A DNA stretch of 64,000 nucleotides, from positions 152,751 through 216,750 of the forward strand of contig KN832554.1 of the NCBI GenBank assembly GCA_000827205.1, given 5' to 3'. Source of the stretch: Plicaturopsis crispa FD-325 SS-3. Lineage: Eukaryota; Basidiomycota; Agaricomycetes; Amylocorticiales; Amylocorticiaceae. Shown in pieces: positions 12,279 through 24,593 of the stretch (its first letter is position 1; the number at the start of each line of letters is the position of its first letter). The notes beneath the pieces are model-generated. The model saw only the letters and a program-made list of their open reading frames with translations, did no database searches and was not told where the DNA came from. The translations under genes were made by a program, and so were the position numbers.

Positions 12279-14514
12279 CTAATACAGCTCAATAGAGTCA
12301 TAGACAACATTGGGACTCAGGAAATCGTCGCCCGAGCTACCTGACACGATGTTGATAGTGATTGTATTCGACCCGGCCACGAGAGTTCCCGATGGAATGG
12401 CATACTGTTTCGGTGCAGGGTCAGAATGAAGTAAGACAAGAGTGTGGATGAATACATAAGCACCTCGTACAGCTCGTTGATTCCTCTCCAAGTACCTGCA
12501 ACGAGGCATAGAGGAATCAGAATCGCATCTCAGTGCCTTGATGAGATCTGTCAAACTTCCTTACCTCTGGTGACGCCTCTCGAGTCGACAGCGGTCGGAG
12601 CTACGAATGTATAGCGTGCGCCGTGAGGGCACTGAATTATCCATGTTACGGAAAATCTTACCTGCAGGGATAGAGCTCGTCCAGCTATTCACGGTGACTT
12701 GGGGTCTGCCGCCCGCAAATGCGGACGTGGTCCTGATCCGTAGAGTGCGAGCGCCGATTTGCGACGAGGTCAACGTGCTTTTGATAGTGGTTGGATTATT
12801 GACATCTGGACCCGCCATGAATTAGAAACGCGTAGAAATGCATGGGGGCAGGCAGATACATACCGACGAATTGTGCCATAGGGAAGCTTGAAACAGATGA
12901 CGAGCCCACGGTGAACGTGACCGGACCCCAAGACGACATACGTGAGTCACTCCTACATGCCAAGCGGTTGTGAGCGGATAATGGGGGAAGAGAAAGCTTA
13001 AATCCACGCACGGATGCATGGTCTCTATCTTGTCTGCGTTTAAGAACCCAGATGGCGTTCCGTCGGCGTCCCCGATGCTCCAAATAGCACTAGGCGTGCT
13101 CTCCGCCGACTCCAAATTCAAAGTCGTCGTCCCGCCGGCCGTAACAGCCACACTCGACGTCGCGACTTCCAGCTCGCCCTTGTACAACGTCACCGTGTAC
13201 GTACTCGCCTTCATCAACGGCGAGGTGTACGACGAGCCGCTGGCCGTCGTCCAGTACTGCTCCTTGCTGTTCGCAAAGCCGACGACAGCCGTGAACCCAG
13301 AGGGGATACCCGAGATGGACCCCTTAGCAGTGCCGCGGCTGCTGGCGCCCACTGCGCCGCCAATGTCGAGGTCCACGAAGAAGGAGAGGTCTAGGCTGGA
13401 GCTTGGCTTACTGCCAGAGGTGAAGACCAGCGCGTAAGGGCCGAACAGACCGGTGCGATATGCTTCAGTTTGTTCATGGTTGGAGTTCATATCTGCGGGT
13501 ACGCCAATGAGGTTGCTTACAACAGAAAAATAGAAGTGGGAATCTACGTACAAAAGTATAGCTCCTGCTGGGCAGAGCCTTGGTTGTTGATATCTACAGC
13601 ACCGCGGATGACATTAGTGTCGGCTGAGAAAACGTATGACACTCCGACTGACCGCGGAAGAAAGGGCCACCTGAAGAGCTCTCATACCCAGTTCCAGGAA
13701 CAACCATCCATGCGGCGCCTGCAGCGCCAGAAACGCCGTGCACTTGGTTCTCAATGAACCTCACGCTTGAGTAGAACTTGGAGCGGGTCTGTCCGTCCAG
13801 GCTGAATACGTCAGACCCCTCAATCGCGGTACCGCCGTTTACATCTGCCGCCGTAATGCCGTCATTGAAGGCCGTCCGTGCGAGACGGGTGATCCAGCGC
13901 AGTTCACCTGAAAGAGAGAGAGAAACGCGTCAATACGCGTTGTAATAGAAAAAGAAGGCGCGTCTTACCGACGGTGGGCTCAGAAGCGATATTGGTGGCC
14001 ATGTAAATGGTGCTGTCGCCACTTTTTGCGACGTAGTAGTGGGACTGTAGGAAAGTCAGAGATCAGTCATTGGAGTACTGAAATGCCGACTCACCAACGT
14101 GTCGGTCCTGACGAAGACAACGATGTAGCTGCCAGACACCTTGTATGCTTAAGATGCAAGATACGTTGAGCATAAATTATATTCCTAACAAGTGAGGAAC
14201 CACAGCACGTACTGACAGTAGCTGAGCCCAAACCAGAGCTCAATTGCGAGAACTTCGTTTGATCCTGGCACTCATATCCGGCGTACTTGAGTGACGTGAT
14301 GTCTCCATTCGCAGTGTTTACTGTGATGGCAGGGATTAGGACGAGCTATAATGTAAGGATAACAACGCAGCAATTTACCTGTAAACACGAGCCCGCCGCC
14401 GGTGTCGACTACGAAATTACTGTCGTTGTCGGTGATCCCGAAGGCAGCATAGGCAGCCGACGTAGCGTAACTGAACAGGAAAGCGAGCGCTGCAAAGAGG
14501 CTGATGAACTTCAT
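12279..14514 (-). CDS. Rhamnogalacturonan lyase, polysaccharide lyase family 4, secreted
   Basis: Cleaves the rhamnogalacturonan I backbone of pectin by beta-elimination outside the cell. The start at 14514 gives a signal peptide ([19 protein letters not shown]). The mature part begins [19 protein letters not shown], typical of fungal PL4. Later exons give [40 protein letters not shown], then [13 protein letters not shown]. Then come the FnIII-like domain ([20 protein letters not shown]) and the C-terminal carbohydrate-binding-like domain ending [13 protein letters not shown]. About nine short introns are needed. All three PL4 regions (catalytic, FnIII-like, CBM-like) are present, so it looks complete. 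A TATA-like box lies about 40 bp upstream of the start. Confidence 0.9.
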
Positions 14515-14550
14515 TTTGTCTCAACAATGTCTTGCGCTGCAGCGACACAC

Positions 14551-14558
14551 CTTATAAC
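14551..14558 (-). promoter_or_regulatory. TATA-like element of the rhamnogalacturonan lyase gene
   Basis: Reads GTTATAAG on the minus strand, about 40 bp before the ATG. The position fits a core promoter with a short leader. Assigned by motif and position only. Confidence 0.35.
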
Positions 14559-15198
14559 ATCAGTGCGGATAATTGTGGGCGGGCCGCAGCGGGACACCGG
14601 GCACGACGAGTGAATATTGCGCGACCAGCCTGACCGTTGAAACTCATTCTTCCATGGCAATAAGCACATGCCAGGAATCTATAGAGGAAGATGTTGCTCG
14701 CTGTCTCTGGTTGCCTGGGGTTGCCGCGGTCTATAAGATGATTCAAACGGGCCGTCAGAAAGGAGCACGCACCCGATAATTTATCCAGGCAAAACCCGAG
14801 GGCTGTAGAGTCTCGGGTGTTGCCCTGGCGCGTGGGTTGCTGCAAAAGGCTTCTCGATTGCGAGGACCGGACTCGGTAGACATATGAAAAACGTCCACAT
14901 TGCTGAGCAGACCGGGCCAGAGAGCAGACGTGAGACCAGGCTCCAGTGAAGAGACCATGTGGGCTATAGGAGATACAAAGTAGCCCTGCACCTCGCAAAA
15001 ACCACTTGCCTTCGAAAGGTGCCAACGCTCGAACTTCAAACTTTGTACTTACTCTCGTTCGTGAGAATGGCCGAGTTGTGCAGAGATGGCGCCTTGTGCA
15101 ATTGTTGAGAAGTCAACGAAGAACCTGACAATACGAATACACCCAAAAACATAAGTACAGCAACACAAAAAGAGCGAATACAAAAGGCAGAGAAAAAG
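14559..15198. other. Intergenic region
   Basis: Between the lyase promoter and the 3' end of the histone deacetylase gene. Open stretches here are unsupported. Nothing specific is recognised. Confidence 0.4.
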
Positions 15199-17137
15199 CT
15201 ACGCATATCGGTCGTCCCCGCGGGTCGACGCCTCGTCCCACTCGTCCGCCATCTCCGCGTCCCCGTCCGACGTGCTCCCCCCGGGCGGCACCAGTGTCTC
15301 CAGCGCCAGCGCGTTCGGCACGAGCGCGCGCCCCTGCAGCACGCGCGCGTACACCTCGTCCCACCGCGGCGTGCTCTGGAAGAACCGGCGCTTCGCCGTC
15401 GTCGCGCGCGCAGGCGGGTCCGGGGCGTCGACGTACTGCCCCGTGAGCAGCGACATGCGCTTCTTCGGCGCGCGCCGCCGAGAGACGTGCTGCGTGCGGC
15501 TGCGGCTCGCGGACGAGTCGTCCGAATCTGAGTCCTCGGATTCTTCGGACGTTTCTGCCTCCTGCATGTTGTATACGAAGCGGGCGTGTTCTGGAGCGGT
15601 ACATAATATAATGTGAGAGGGTGGATAGATATGAGGGTAATGAAAGGCACGTACGAGCAAGCCGTTCGTCTAGCTCGTCCCGGCTTTCGTCGTCGTCTTT
15701 ACCAAATCCGAGGTGCTGGCCGACACTCACCCGTGGGACGTCATGCATTTGCACTGATGGTGCGCACGGAAGTTCTGACAATTGCTGTAAAACAAGGTCC
15801 CTGGAATACGTGTCAGAACGATTGCACAGGAGAAGGAGGAGCTGAGGGTGTACCTGACGTTGTCTAGGGAGCCGTCCTTGAGATTCAGATCCTCCATATT
15901 GTTTTCAACTACCTCCAGCCGGTAACGAGGGCCAAACCACTCGAAATACTCATTCCACGGCAGGTTGGGGTCAATCGTGTCTTCTATGCCGAGCGCACAC
16001 GCCGTCTCGTACGTCCATGTCCGCCCGACATTTTTCACCGTGTATCCGCCGCCGCCAAGAAGAATGAGTGGGATATTTTGTTTGCGGAGGAATTGGACAC
16101 AGTGCGCGTGACCGTGCATGGTGAGATTGAGACAGCCGAGCTTGTCGCCTGCCAGAGAGTCCGCACCGCATTGCAAAACCACCGCGGAAGGCCTGAACGT
16201 TTCCAATATTTTGGCAATAACCTGTTACTTCTGTTAGACAGCTCTCTCACACCACCCGGTACAACGCTCACTGGGTCAAATATGCTTTGGAAAGACGCGT
16301 CGGTGACGCCGTCCTTGAGGGGTACATTCACCGCGTAGCCCTTACCCTTCCCGCGTCCCCGATCCGCCTGAGTACCCGTCCCGGGGAAGAACTCGCCGAA
16401 CTTGTGGAAGCTGCACGTCATGACGCGATCGGTGGTGTAGAACGCCTCCTCCACGCCGTCACCATGATGGCAGTCGATGTCGATGTACAGCACGCGCGCA
16501 CACGTACGCAGCAGCTCGAGGATGCCCAGCACGATGTCGTTAATGTAGCAAAATCCGGACGCCTCTCGCTTCTTCGCGTGGTGCAGCCCGCCCGCCCAGT
16601 TAATCGCGATGTCCGCTGCGCCTTCATTGAGGCGCTGCGCTGCGGCGATAGATCCACCGGCTGATATCGAGCAGAACTCGAACACGCCATCGAATGCAGG
16701 GTTGTCCTCGCCCATCAAGACTGGGGCTGTTCAGACAGGGGAGTGAGATGGATGTAATGATGCGACTCACAACGCGTCCCATGGTACGTCAACTCCTCTG
16801 CGGTCTCCGGCGTGACCCTATTCAGAAAATGGACATACTCGTCCGTGTGGAAGGAGCTCATCTTCTCTGGCGACGCGCGTTTGGGCCTCTGTAAGCGCAG
16901 CCATTTTAATGAGACGCCCGTGAAGAGCCAGGTGAATCCATACCAGAACGTGCATTTTATCGAGCATATCATATGCAGTAACGAGCTCGTGTGTGACGCG
17001 AATCCTGTGTGGCTTCATCGGGTGTCCCAGACCGTACGTGTACGAGCCAACGTCGCCTGCAAATCGTGAGCAAGTGGGAACAGACGGTATAGACATAACT
17101 CACTGTCATAGTAGTAGGACACTCGTCTCCGCGACAT
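15199..17137 (-). CDS. RPD3: Class I histone deacetylase, RPD3 type
   Basis: Zn-dependent lysine deacetylase of co-repressor complexes such as Rpd3/Sin3, acting in the nucleus. The chosen start at 17137 gives [13 protein letters not shown]. The next exon continues [20 protein letters not shown], the family N-terminus. Catalytic blocks are all present: [20 protein letters not shown] (His-His charge relay), [19 protein letters not shown] (Asp and His zinc ligands), [13 protein letters not shown], and [19 protein letters not shown] (third zinc ligand Asp). The [13 protein letters not shown] loop carries the active-site glycines. A C-terminal extension of ~180 residues follows the catalytic domain. 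It is acidic ([19 protein letters not shown]) with a basic patch (SRRRAPKKR) and ends GDDRYA. Six or more short introns. It appears complete and active. Confidence 0.95.
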
Positions 17138-17940
17138 TGGAAAGTGGCTAGGTAAAAGCGCAATACCTTTGACAGTCTTTGTCGGAGCCAAGGGCAAATG
17201 CTAATGTACGGTCTAGGGTCCACGTGGACTCCACGTTGTTTTTTAATTTAACCTTTCTAGGTATGAGGAAGGAAGGAAGGAACTGGTCTTTTGAATTTGT
17301 GGTCCCCGGTCAAATCCCGGTCATACTACACATTACTCGGCGTAAGTATGATGTGCTACGGTATCCCTAGTATGAGTGTTTACCGTACTCAATCGAATCA
17401 AGTCCGCGGCTAGCGAGCAGCAGTATACATAGCGCTGTTATGCGATAGCCGATATGCTGAAACACTGACCGTCACCTGCCTTGGGTTTTTTATCCCATCC
17501 TACTAAGTACTTCCCATAATCATAGTACCTCCAGATGCTCGCAACACGTACGGCTATTCACGGCAGATGCATGGTTATGAACTCACCACCTCGTTTTAAC
17601 TGCTCCAGAATCCATCCATCGTGGCATTCGAGCTCTTAAATCGAGTCTGCGAATCTGGAACACCGTGGCATCTGACATCAGTTAGTTCCCCTAGCTACTT
17701 ACGTAACGAAAACCAAGTGAACAGCTCTGGACAACCTGGTATGTACACCTTCCTCTACCTTCCTGCGGCCGTTCCACTCCAGTACCAGTATACTATAAGT
17801 TGCATACAAGTGCCCTTTGTTTGAACTAGTTCACCGGCATGGACAGCGCATTCACAGATATATGGCCGACTAGCGCACAACTTACGTGGTAATCTCCCTG
17901 CGGCATGCGTAAACACAATTAAGCGCGGGAGATTCGCCGG
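17138..17940. other. Intergenic region between divergent genes
   Basis: About 0.9 kb separates the HDAC and kinase starts. It is fairly AT-rich with no supported frame. It holds both promoters. Confidence 0.4.
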
Positions 17941-17948
17941 TATATAAG
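17941..17948 (+). promoter_or_regulatory. TATA box of the kinase-like gene
   Basis: TATATAAG stands 132 bp before the presumed ATG at 18080 and is followed by a pyrimidine-rich stretch, as expected of a fungal core promoter and leader. Assigned by motif and position only. Confidence 0.45.
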
Positions 17949-18079
17949 TACGCGCATGCTCAGGTGGCGCCCGCGTCGTTCTTTCTTACCCCCAACACTC
18001 CTACTCCTCTGCAAAAGTACAATATTTTTCACCGTTTCCCGCATTTTTTTATCTCGTTTGGGTTGAAACCCTCACGCAG

Positions 18080-19375
18080 ATGGTAAATTCCATCTCAAGT
18101 GCCCTGACCATGGTAATTGACCCGATTCTCCCAGTCGCTACTCCCTGATCAGCTTTCGAGAGATGCAGAGCCCTTCGCTGTAGGCCAACGAATGGATATT
18201 TACAGAGGGCGCCTGCAGATATCGGCCGGGGATGAACTTATACCGGTATCGTTAGCTTCTGCTCGAGGAGACGCCCATCACCAAGCCGCCTGTTCAGGTT
18301 GCTGTGAAGGTCTTGCGTATCCCGTGGCACGATACGACGGCCCGCGAGGCCTTGCGGAAGGTAAAGCATCGCCTTAGTCATGTTCCACATTCCAGTAATT
18401 ATTGATAACACATTGCACAGGCTATCGGTGACAGGCAACAGCGATGGAGCCAGCTTCATCATGTTAATGTCGCCGCTTTCTTTGGTGTCTCGTACGAGAG
18501 GCCCCATGCCGCCGCACTCGTTATGCCGTTGTATGGAAACGGCTCCGCTATCGAATACCTCAAAGGACACACCATGGATATTGTGCATTTAGTACGTGTT
18601 GCATCAGTCTTATCGAATAGAGTACCCGGCAAACCGTAAACTCGCTTTAATTGTGCTCAACTAAAGCTCGCAGATCTTTCCAAAGGCCTCGTATACCTCC
18701 ACGCAGAAGGCATCATCCATGGCGACATTCGCGGCGTACGTCTCTTATTATTAGTTTATACGACGTCATAGACTAAGCGCTCCGTAGTCCAACGTCTTCA
18801 TTGCTGACAACGGGACTGCCGTGCTAGCAGACTACGACCTCCACCCTCTCTGGAACTCGACTGAATTCACCACGACGAGCATTGTGGGTCCCGCACGTTG
18901 GCAGGCACCGGAAATATTCTTGAACGAAGAAGACGCCATGCCATTCACCGAGAAGAGCGACGTCTTCTCCTTCGCCATGCTGGCCATCGAGGTACGTCGC
19001 GTGCTCCTCGCGCGGGCCTGTGCAGCATCCGCATGGAATCCGACATTCTCGCATCATTCGTTTCAGCACGAACGACTGCGTGTTTGCCTGTATCTATGCA
19101 CCTTCGTACCTGCACAGGTCCCGCTTCATTAAAAGCTCTCTCTAACAGATCATGTTTCGCCATGGCAGCTTCTCACACTCGACAAACCTTTCGCCAATCG
19201 CAAACTCGACACCGTCGCCATGTTCGATATCATCAAGGGTCGTCGCCCCGCGAAACCCGTCGCCAACCCATTTGCGGACAAGCTTTGGCCCATCCTAACG
19301 GAAGCGTGGGCGCAGGAGAGTGACGCTCGCCCGAGCGCCCGAGAGCTATCGAAATGGCTCGCGACCTTGGAATAG
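18080..19375 (+). CDS. Protein kinase-like protein with divergent DFG motif
   Basis: I join several short exons starting at ATG 18080 (MVNSISSALT). The nucleotide-binding lobe shows PPVQVAVKVLRIPWHD, which keeps the VAVK lysine. The helix C/hinge region reads WSQLHHVNVAAFFGVSYE and ALVMPLYGNGSAIEYL. The catalytic loop is IIHGDIRGSNVFIADNG, with HGD instead of HRD and the Asp kept. The metal-binding motif is ADYDLH instead of DFG, with the first Asp kept. The APE motif is intact (ARWQAPEIF). The C-lobe ends ESDARPSARELSKWLATLE. HGD is common in Agaricomycete tyrosine-kinase-like kinases; DYD is unusual. It could be active or a pseudokinase. A glycine-rich loop is not clear, and the exon joins in the first 250 bp are uncertain. 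Confidence 0.72.
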
Positions 19376-19689
19376 CAAGTGACTTGCTGTCCATGGTCGA
19401 ACAAGAATGGTGCATCGGACACCGAAATATGCACGGGTGCTGGACACACGATTGCCAACACCCTCCCTCTTCCTCTGGACATCTATTTATGTTTGCGCGT
19501 ACTACCAAGCCAAGTTATCTTGCTTTCTTGAAATTGCTTTTGCTATCCGTTCTGCTGAACTCGAGAAGAAGAAAAACTACATACCTACTTATGTACATAC
19601 ATACGGTGTTGTGCTGTCCGCTTTCAACATGTACCTACTTAGTGATTATACCCAGATAGGCTCGTGTAGTTTAGGTACACGTAAGGTTA
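19376..19689. other. Intergenic, convergent gene ends
   Basis: Between the kinase-like stop and the TMEM135-like stop. T-rich, consistent with 3' untranslated regions. Nothing else is recognised. Confidence 0.45.
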
Positions 19690-21917
19690 TCAATTCGGTC
19701 CTATAAACTGATACAATATCCGCCTCACAAGACCTGACAGGTGCTGGGGGTCATTCTGGTACGTGCTCTGCATCCAGTGGATCTCGGTGAGTGGACAACT
19801 GATAAAGGCGACGAGAGGCTTACCATAACCATGCCCATTCCGATGGCAGTAAGCTGACGACAACACACCAAACAGTCAGACTCATACACGTCATACGTAG
19901 CGTAGAGATGACACGCACAATCATTTCCCCAAACTCGCCGGTCTTGAACACTAGCCCCTTCCCGCGCGCTGCGACCCACATGCTCTCTAGCCCCTTGGGC
20001 AGCACGTACATCGCGAGCTCGCCGCGTCGCCGCTGCTCCTCGACGAGCAGGGCAAAGCCCGACAGGAACCCGCCCAGCCAGAACGACTGCTTGCTGACCA
20101 GCAGGTCCGTCAGCGCTTTCGGAAGCTTGATCGGCGAGGCGCTCGAGGTAAGCGTCTCATGCAGATTCGACTTGTAGCATTGATACGCTGTGCACGGACC
20201 CAAATTAGTCCGTGTATAAGCACGACAAGGTTTGCACGAACTTTGGTAAATAGTAACGAAGACCCCAAGGAAGGCAGAGCTGCGCGTCGTCCCCCAACCG
20301 ACCCGCATGAGCATCCGTAGCGGATCCCGCCAGAACCGGTCCCATTTGAAGAGTACGGTCGGGATAAGGTGCAGCGCACCATACACAGGCAGCATCCATT
20401 TGAACACCGTGAGGAACCGGTCGAGCGGCACATGCCGGCACTGTGTTATTGGCGGGTGGACAGCCGCGCACGGGGCAAAGTTAGGCCCGTAGGACGGTGT
20501 TGGTGCGGAAGCGCGTGCGAGACGCTCTATGATCTCTTGCCGGTTCTCCGGGCTGGTTTTCTTAGGGTCCACCGCATGGGCGTGAGTTACTGAGACGTAG
20601 AAGAAGAAGGGGCGCTACGCACAGGGTGGGCGATGATGTTGCGGAGGTTTTTGAGATCGAACTTTCCTGTGCGGACAAGATCTCTGTTCATGCGCACGCC
20701 GTCGAGTGAGGCGTGCGCGGCTCTGCCCACCCTGCGGGAGGATATCAGCGTTTTGGCGCGCGCAGAGTTTATTAGGCGTACCAGGTGGTATATGACCGGG
20801 GAAGTGTGTCCGGACGAAGCAGCCATGCGTATAGAATTTGACCAGACCTAAATGGCGAGTTAGCATGCTTTGGGCCAAGAAGAAAAAGTCGACCAACATA
20901 ACAGAGAATAACATCACATCACCGTAAGGTATCCGGATGCCGTGTTTCGTGCTGAATGCATTGTAGGAGCCCTGAAGCCCACTGCCAAAGTTTTAATACA
21001 GTCATGGAGCGCTAAGAAGTGATAAGGAAGTCACCGAACAAACAGCTGCTGCGCAATCGTTACGCGCCGCGACTTGGCCTCGAACATGACACTGAGTCCG
21101 CCCGCTACCGCACCCGCAAGCACGGCGTGCCATCTTCGCGTCCGTTTTCGCACCCATATCTGGTGGGCCTCCGCACTAAGCGAGAGACGCGCAGTACGCT
21201 CAGCCAGGGGCACTTCGAGCGTCGTTGGTGGAGGGCCGGCTTCGAGGTCGTCCGCGAAGGGTGACGAGTCGTACTTTGGATTTGACGAGCGTAGGAGGCT
21301 GGTGTCAGAGTCACGGGGATTGCGGACGGGCAAAATAATCGGTAGCCCGTTCAGGATGAGCTTGTAGAGCGCTACAAATGACCCTGTGCTTTGTTTGAGC
21401 GACTATTCCCTTGAACTCTAAGTCAGCGTCTCACCGAGCATAGCCGCAAACCGGAACGAGTCGCGACCAAATATTGCATGGTAGATCAGGGAGAGTCGCA
21501 GTTTTCTGGAAGAGTTAGATCGATAGCACATAACACGGTGAGGCGCGCTCACCTTGGCACACTCTTTATTCTGACGAGTGCCAACACGATGTTCACGCTT
21601 GCACGAATGGCAAACGCTAAATTCCCAGCTCCTACGCGTCGTGTTAGAGCTGCTCGAGCACCTAGATGCGCACATCACGTACTCATCCCGCCCCGCCCAG
21701 CGTGCTCCAAACACTCCCATAAGTCGGCTACTTCAACAGCGGGCTCGCCACGATTCCGCCAGACCATCTTCTTGGCCTCCCGCAGCCGCTCCTGGTGATT
21801 TGCAAGCGCGACCAGGTTGTCAAAGGACGCCATCGCGCGTTTGGGGGTAAATTGGATGTAGGACGAGGAGTCCGTGCGCTCGAGATGCCCATCGGGCGAC
21901 AAGTTGTCCGAAGGCAT
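19690..21917 (-). CDS. TMEM135-like integral membrane protein
   Basis: Multi-pass membrane protein related to animal TMEM135, which is linked to mitochondrial and peroxisomal dynamics; its fungal role is unknown. The start at 21917 gives MPSDNLSPDGHLERTDSSSY. Recognisable blocks are: SLIYHAIFGRDSFRFAAMLG; a Ser/acidic linker; HAVLAGAVAGGLSVMFEAKS; then IAQQLFVRGLQGSYNAFSTK. Later blocks are PLDRFLTVFKWMLPVYGALH, RSSAFLGVFVTIYQS and LPKALTDLLVSKQSFWLGGF. The last exons are tiny: after GEFGEMI come LTAIGMGMVM and then IHWMQSTYQNDPQHLSGLV, ending YQFIGPN at 19690-19692. The tail is strongly protein-like, which supports the two short 3' introns. About eight introns in all. Confidence 0.82.
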
Positions 21918-22489
21918 TGTAGCGACTCGGAAATCAGCTGCAAGTACCGGCGTCTGGGAGAAGCTGAGCAAGGAAGAGCGTTTTGCTGCTCTTTTCGTTA
22001 CGGGCGACAGCGACGGTTCACGAATGCGAGCGTGTCGGGCGCATTTCTTGAACTATTTTGTGGGGAAAAGGAAAGTGGGGTAATTTCAGGCCCATCCAGT
22101 GCCGCGCCACGCGCATCAAGGGGCCCGGGCAGGAAATCACAAGCGTCCAGTCGGAGGCGTCGACATGATGTCAGTCCGCAGTCAGGTTTCGATACATTGT
22201 AGCACTCCGCAAGTTGATAGACAGGAGGAAACTTATCACACAAGATTGCAGAGGAAAAGGTGCATTATTGCTCAGTTACGAAGCTTAACAACATTATCAA
22301 CCGCGAAGAACCCACAGAACCTACAAGCAAAGTGTGTTAGCAAACTTTGTTCGACTTTGACAGAAACACGGAGGGTTAAAATCAGACAAAAGTATAATGA
22401 TTCCGGATAGACTTGTATCCTCAAAGAACGAATTCTCCGTTGAGGGAGTCTGTATTGTCATCATAGAGAAGAACTAGTGCGACACTCAC
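21918..22489. other. Intergenic region
   Basis: Holds the promoter of the TMEM135-like gene and the 3' end of the eS12 gene. No other supported feature. Confidence 0.4.
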
Positions 22490-22990
22490 TTAGCGGTTCT
22501 TGAAGTAGTCGAGCAGGACATGGAGACCTTCGCTCTCAACGCCGTACTCTTTGACGACTACGCAGGAGCACCCGACGACCTTGCGGGGGTTGCCCTCCCT
22601 GTCGATCTTGCACAATCCCGCCCACGTGCCGAGGACCTTGCCATCTCCGACCTTGATCAGGTTGATCTTGTGCTCAGCACAGAGGGCCTCGATGAGCTTG
22701 ATGTACTCGGCTTCCGTGCAAGTCTCGACGAGCACGCAGAGATGGGCCTGGCGCTTGTCCAGAGCCTTCGCGCACTCGCGGAGACCGCGGGCGAGCCCGT
22801 CGTGAACGAGCGCGTTTTTCAGAACTTGCTGGGTGCAGATGATGATTATCAGTAGCCAACGCGATGCTCTGGTAATACTGGGACTAACCTGAAGAGCATC
22901 TTCAACAGACAATTTACCCTTGGGTGCTTCGGCAGCGACCTCAACCTCAGCCGGTGCGTCGACCGCGATTTCATCTCCAGCGTCAGACAT
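22490..22990 (-). CDS. RPS12: 40S ribosomal protein S12 (eS12)
   Basis: Component of the small ribosomal subunit. Two exons, 22990-22889 and 22828-22490, are separated by a 60 nt intron (GTTAGT donor, CCCAG acceptor). They encode 146 residues, close to the usual length. The N-terminus is acidic ([20 protein letters not shown]), as in fungal eS12. The core shows [20 protein letters not shown], then [20 protein letters not shown], then [18 protein letters not shown], the L7Ae-like RNA-binding fold of this family. The stop is at 22490-22492. The 360 bp upstream before the divergent SKI8 gene probably contain a leader and possibly a 5' untranslated intron. Confidence 0.97.
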   Translation of the reverse strand: MSDAGDEIAVDAPAEVEVAAEAPKGKLSVEDALQVSPSITRASRWLLIIIICTQQVLKNALVHDGLARGLRECAKALDKRQAHLCVLVETCTEAEYIKLIEALCAEHKINLIKVGDGKVLGTWAGLCKIDREGNPRKVVGCSCVVVKEYGVESEGLHVLLDYFKNR

Positions 22991-23350
22991 CCTGAAAGAA
23001 AACAGAGTATCAGCGGATGAGTCTGAGGCGTATCCACAGAGGTAACAGGATACGCACTTTTGTTATGATTTTTACAGGATGTGTTTTGGTGTCTTCGTCC
23101 GCTCTCGTCGATGTGAGGAAAAATAAAGTTTGAAGGTGAGCTCGGTTTTACGAAGATTTGAAACCCCGACCGGCATCGGCCGACAGTCGCGCTCGTCGCT
23201 GAACGCGTCTTGCATACCGTGAACGTCGTCGTCGTCGAGCGTCGTCGCCGACATTGAACATTCAAAATCGCAATGGTCGGTGACTATCTTGTTTCAATAC
23301 CGCCTTGACTGAGTGAAAAACCGTATAGAGCCTCGCTTTTCTACACGATC
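22991..23350. other. Shared promoter region, eS12 and SKI8
   Basis: Divergent intergenic region with pyrimidine-rich tracts, as is usual upstream of ribosomal protein genes. No clear element is assigned. Confidence 0.4.
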
Positions 23351-24593
23351 ATGACTGCAAAGAACGTATGAGCTTTAGCTGGTCCGAACTTGAAGTCAAG
23401 GTCCTTACCGTGCAGTTGCACTTATACAGCCCATGTGGACGCTATCTGGGACATAGCATGGAGTCCTGATGATACTGTGCTATCTGCATCTGCAGACGGA
23501 ACGATCAAGCAATGGGATTCCGCTGCAGGCCAAGTCAAGCACGCCCGCCCACCGCACACGCTCGGCCTCGTCTCGTTATCCGTCTCCCCGACGGGTCAAT
23601 ACGTATTATACAACAGCTTAGAGGGTCTGACGTGCCTTTGGGATACTACAAGGGGTGAGATAGTGGGGAAATTCGAGAGTTACTTACGAGGTAGTAGCTC
23701 GGAGGATGGTGAACCATGTGCGTGCAATTTTTATGTTTCCAAGTGCGCGATTAGTACCTATGTTCCCTTTCATGTTCCATTCTTCAGCTTGGTCTGTCTC
23801 CCTGAATCCCCGAGGAGGAACTTACGCATCAACTGGGGGTTCCGGAAATGTCACCATCCACTCCGCAGACCCAGATACTTTTGGACAACGGCGAGCATCT
23901 CTTCCGAGCAACCGAAATAAATTCGGAATGCACTGCACACACGTACGCTCCTTCTAAAATCGTACTCTGACTGCAGGTCGTTGAGTGGTCACTGCAGAGC
24001 CCGGATGGATCGCGCGTAGCACTGGGTACCGAGTCGGGACAGATTTACATCTTCGACCTTGAAACAAATTCGCTCGCCGCAACATACACCGCACACGCCA
24101 TGACTGTACGATCTCTTGCATGGTCCCCAGATTCGCAAGTGAGCTTGTTATGACATAGAAGGTGTTTGACACCCACTAACGTTTCTATTCCAGCTATTAC
24201 TTTCAGCATCCGAGGACAAACGCCTGATATTACACGACGTGCGAAGCTCGGCATCGGGAAAGGCAGGGTCAGGCGTCGTCGCGTCATTGTCTGGCCATTC
24301 CTCCTGGGTCTTAAGTACCGATATTTCCCCCGACGGGCGTCTAGCTCTTTCAGGGTGCGTTCTTGTCTCGCCACAATTCTACCCATACCCTTATTGTGCA
24401 CAATAGCTCTGCAGACAAGACTATCAAGGTGTGGGATATCGCCGCACGGGCTGCGGTGTCGAATATTCAAGACACGAACGAGGTCTGGAGCGTGTCGTGG
24501 CGCCCGCGGGCATCGACAATCGGTGCTGGAGCTTTTGTGACCGGAGGCGAGGATGGGATGGTAAAGTGGTGGAGAGCGGCCGGTGCAGCTTGA
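23351..24593 (+). CDS. SKI8: WD40-repeat protein SKI8/WDR61 (Rec14)
   Basis: Scaffold subunit of the SKI complex that feeds mRNA to the cytoplasmic exosome. In other fungi the same protein also acts in meiotic recombination. The WD repeats read: TYTAHVDAIWDIAWSPDDTV with IKQWDSAAGQV; VSLNPRGGTYASTGGSGNV; SLAATYTAHAMTVRSLAWSP; then SGHSSWVLSTDISPDGRLAL with DKTIKVWDIAARAAV; and a last blade ending GEDGMVKWWRAAGAA. Introns lie after GEP, before the DGSRVALGT block, inside AWSPDSQ and after GRLALSG. The start is uncertain: MTAKN at 23351 is the nearest ATG, but it needs a very short first intron, so the true first exon may differ. Confidence 0.88.

Noticed and set aside
12607-13437. Open frames on the + strand across the rhamnogalacturonan lyase
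   Set aside because: Antisense shadows; the minus strand gives the complete PL4 domain series.
15036-15781. Arg-rich long frames overlapping the HDAC tail
   Set aside because: Out-of-frame readings of the acidic, GC-rich HDAC C-terminus.
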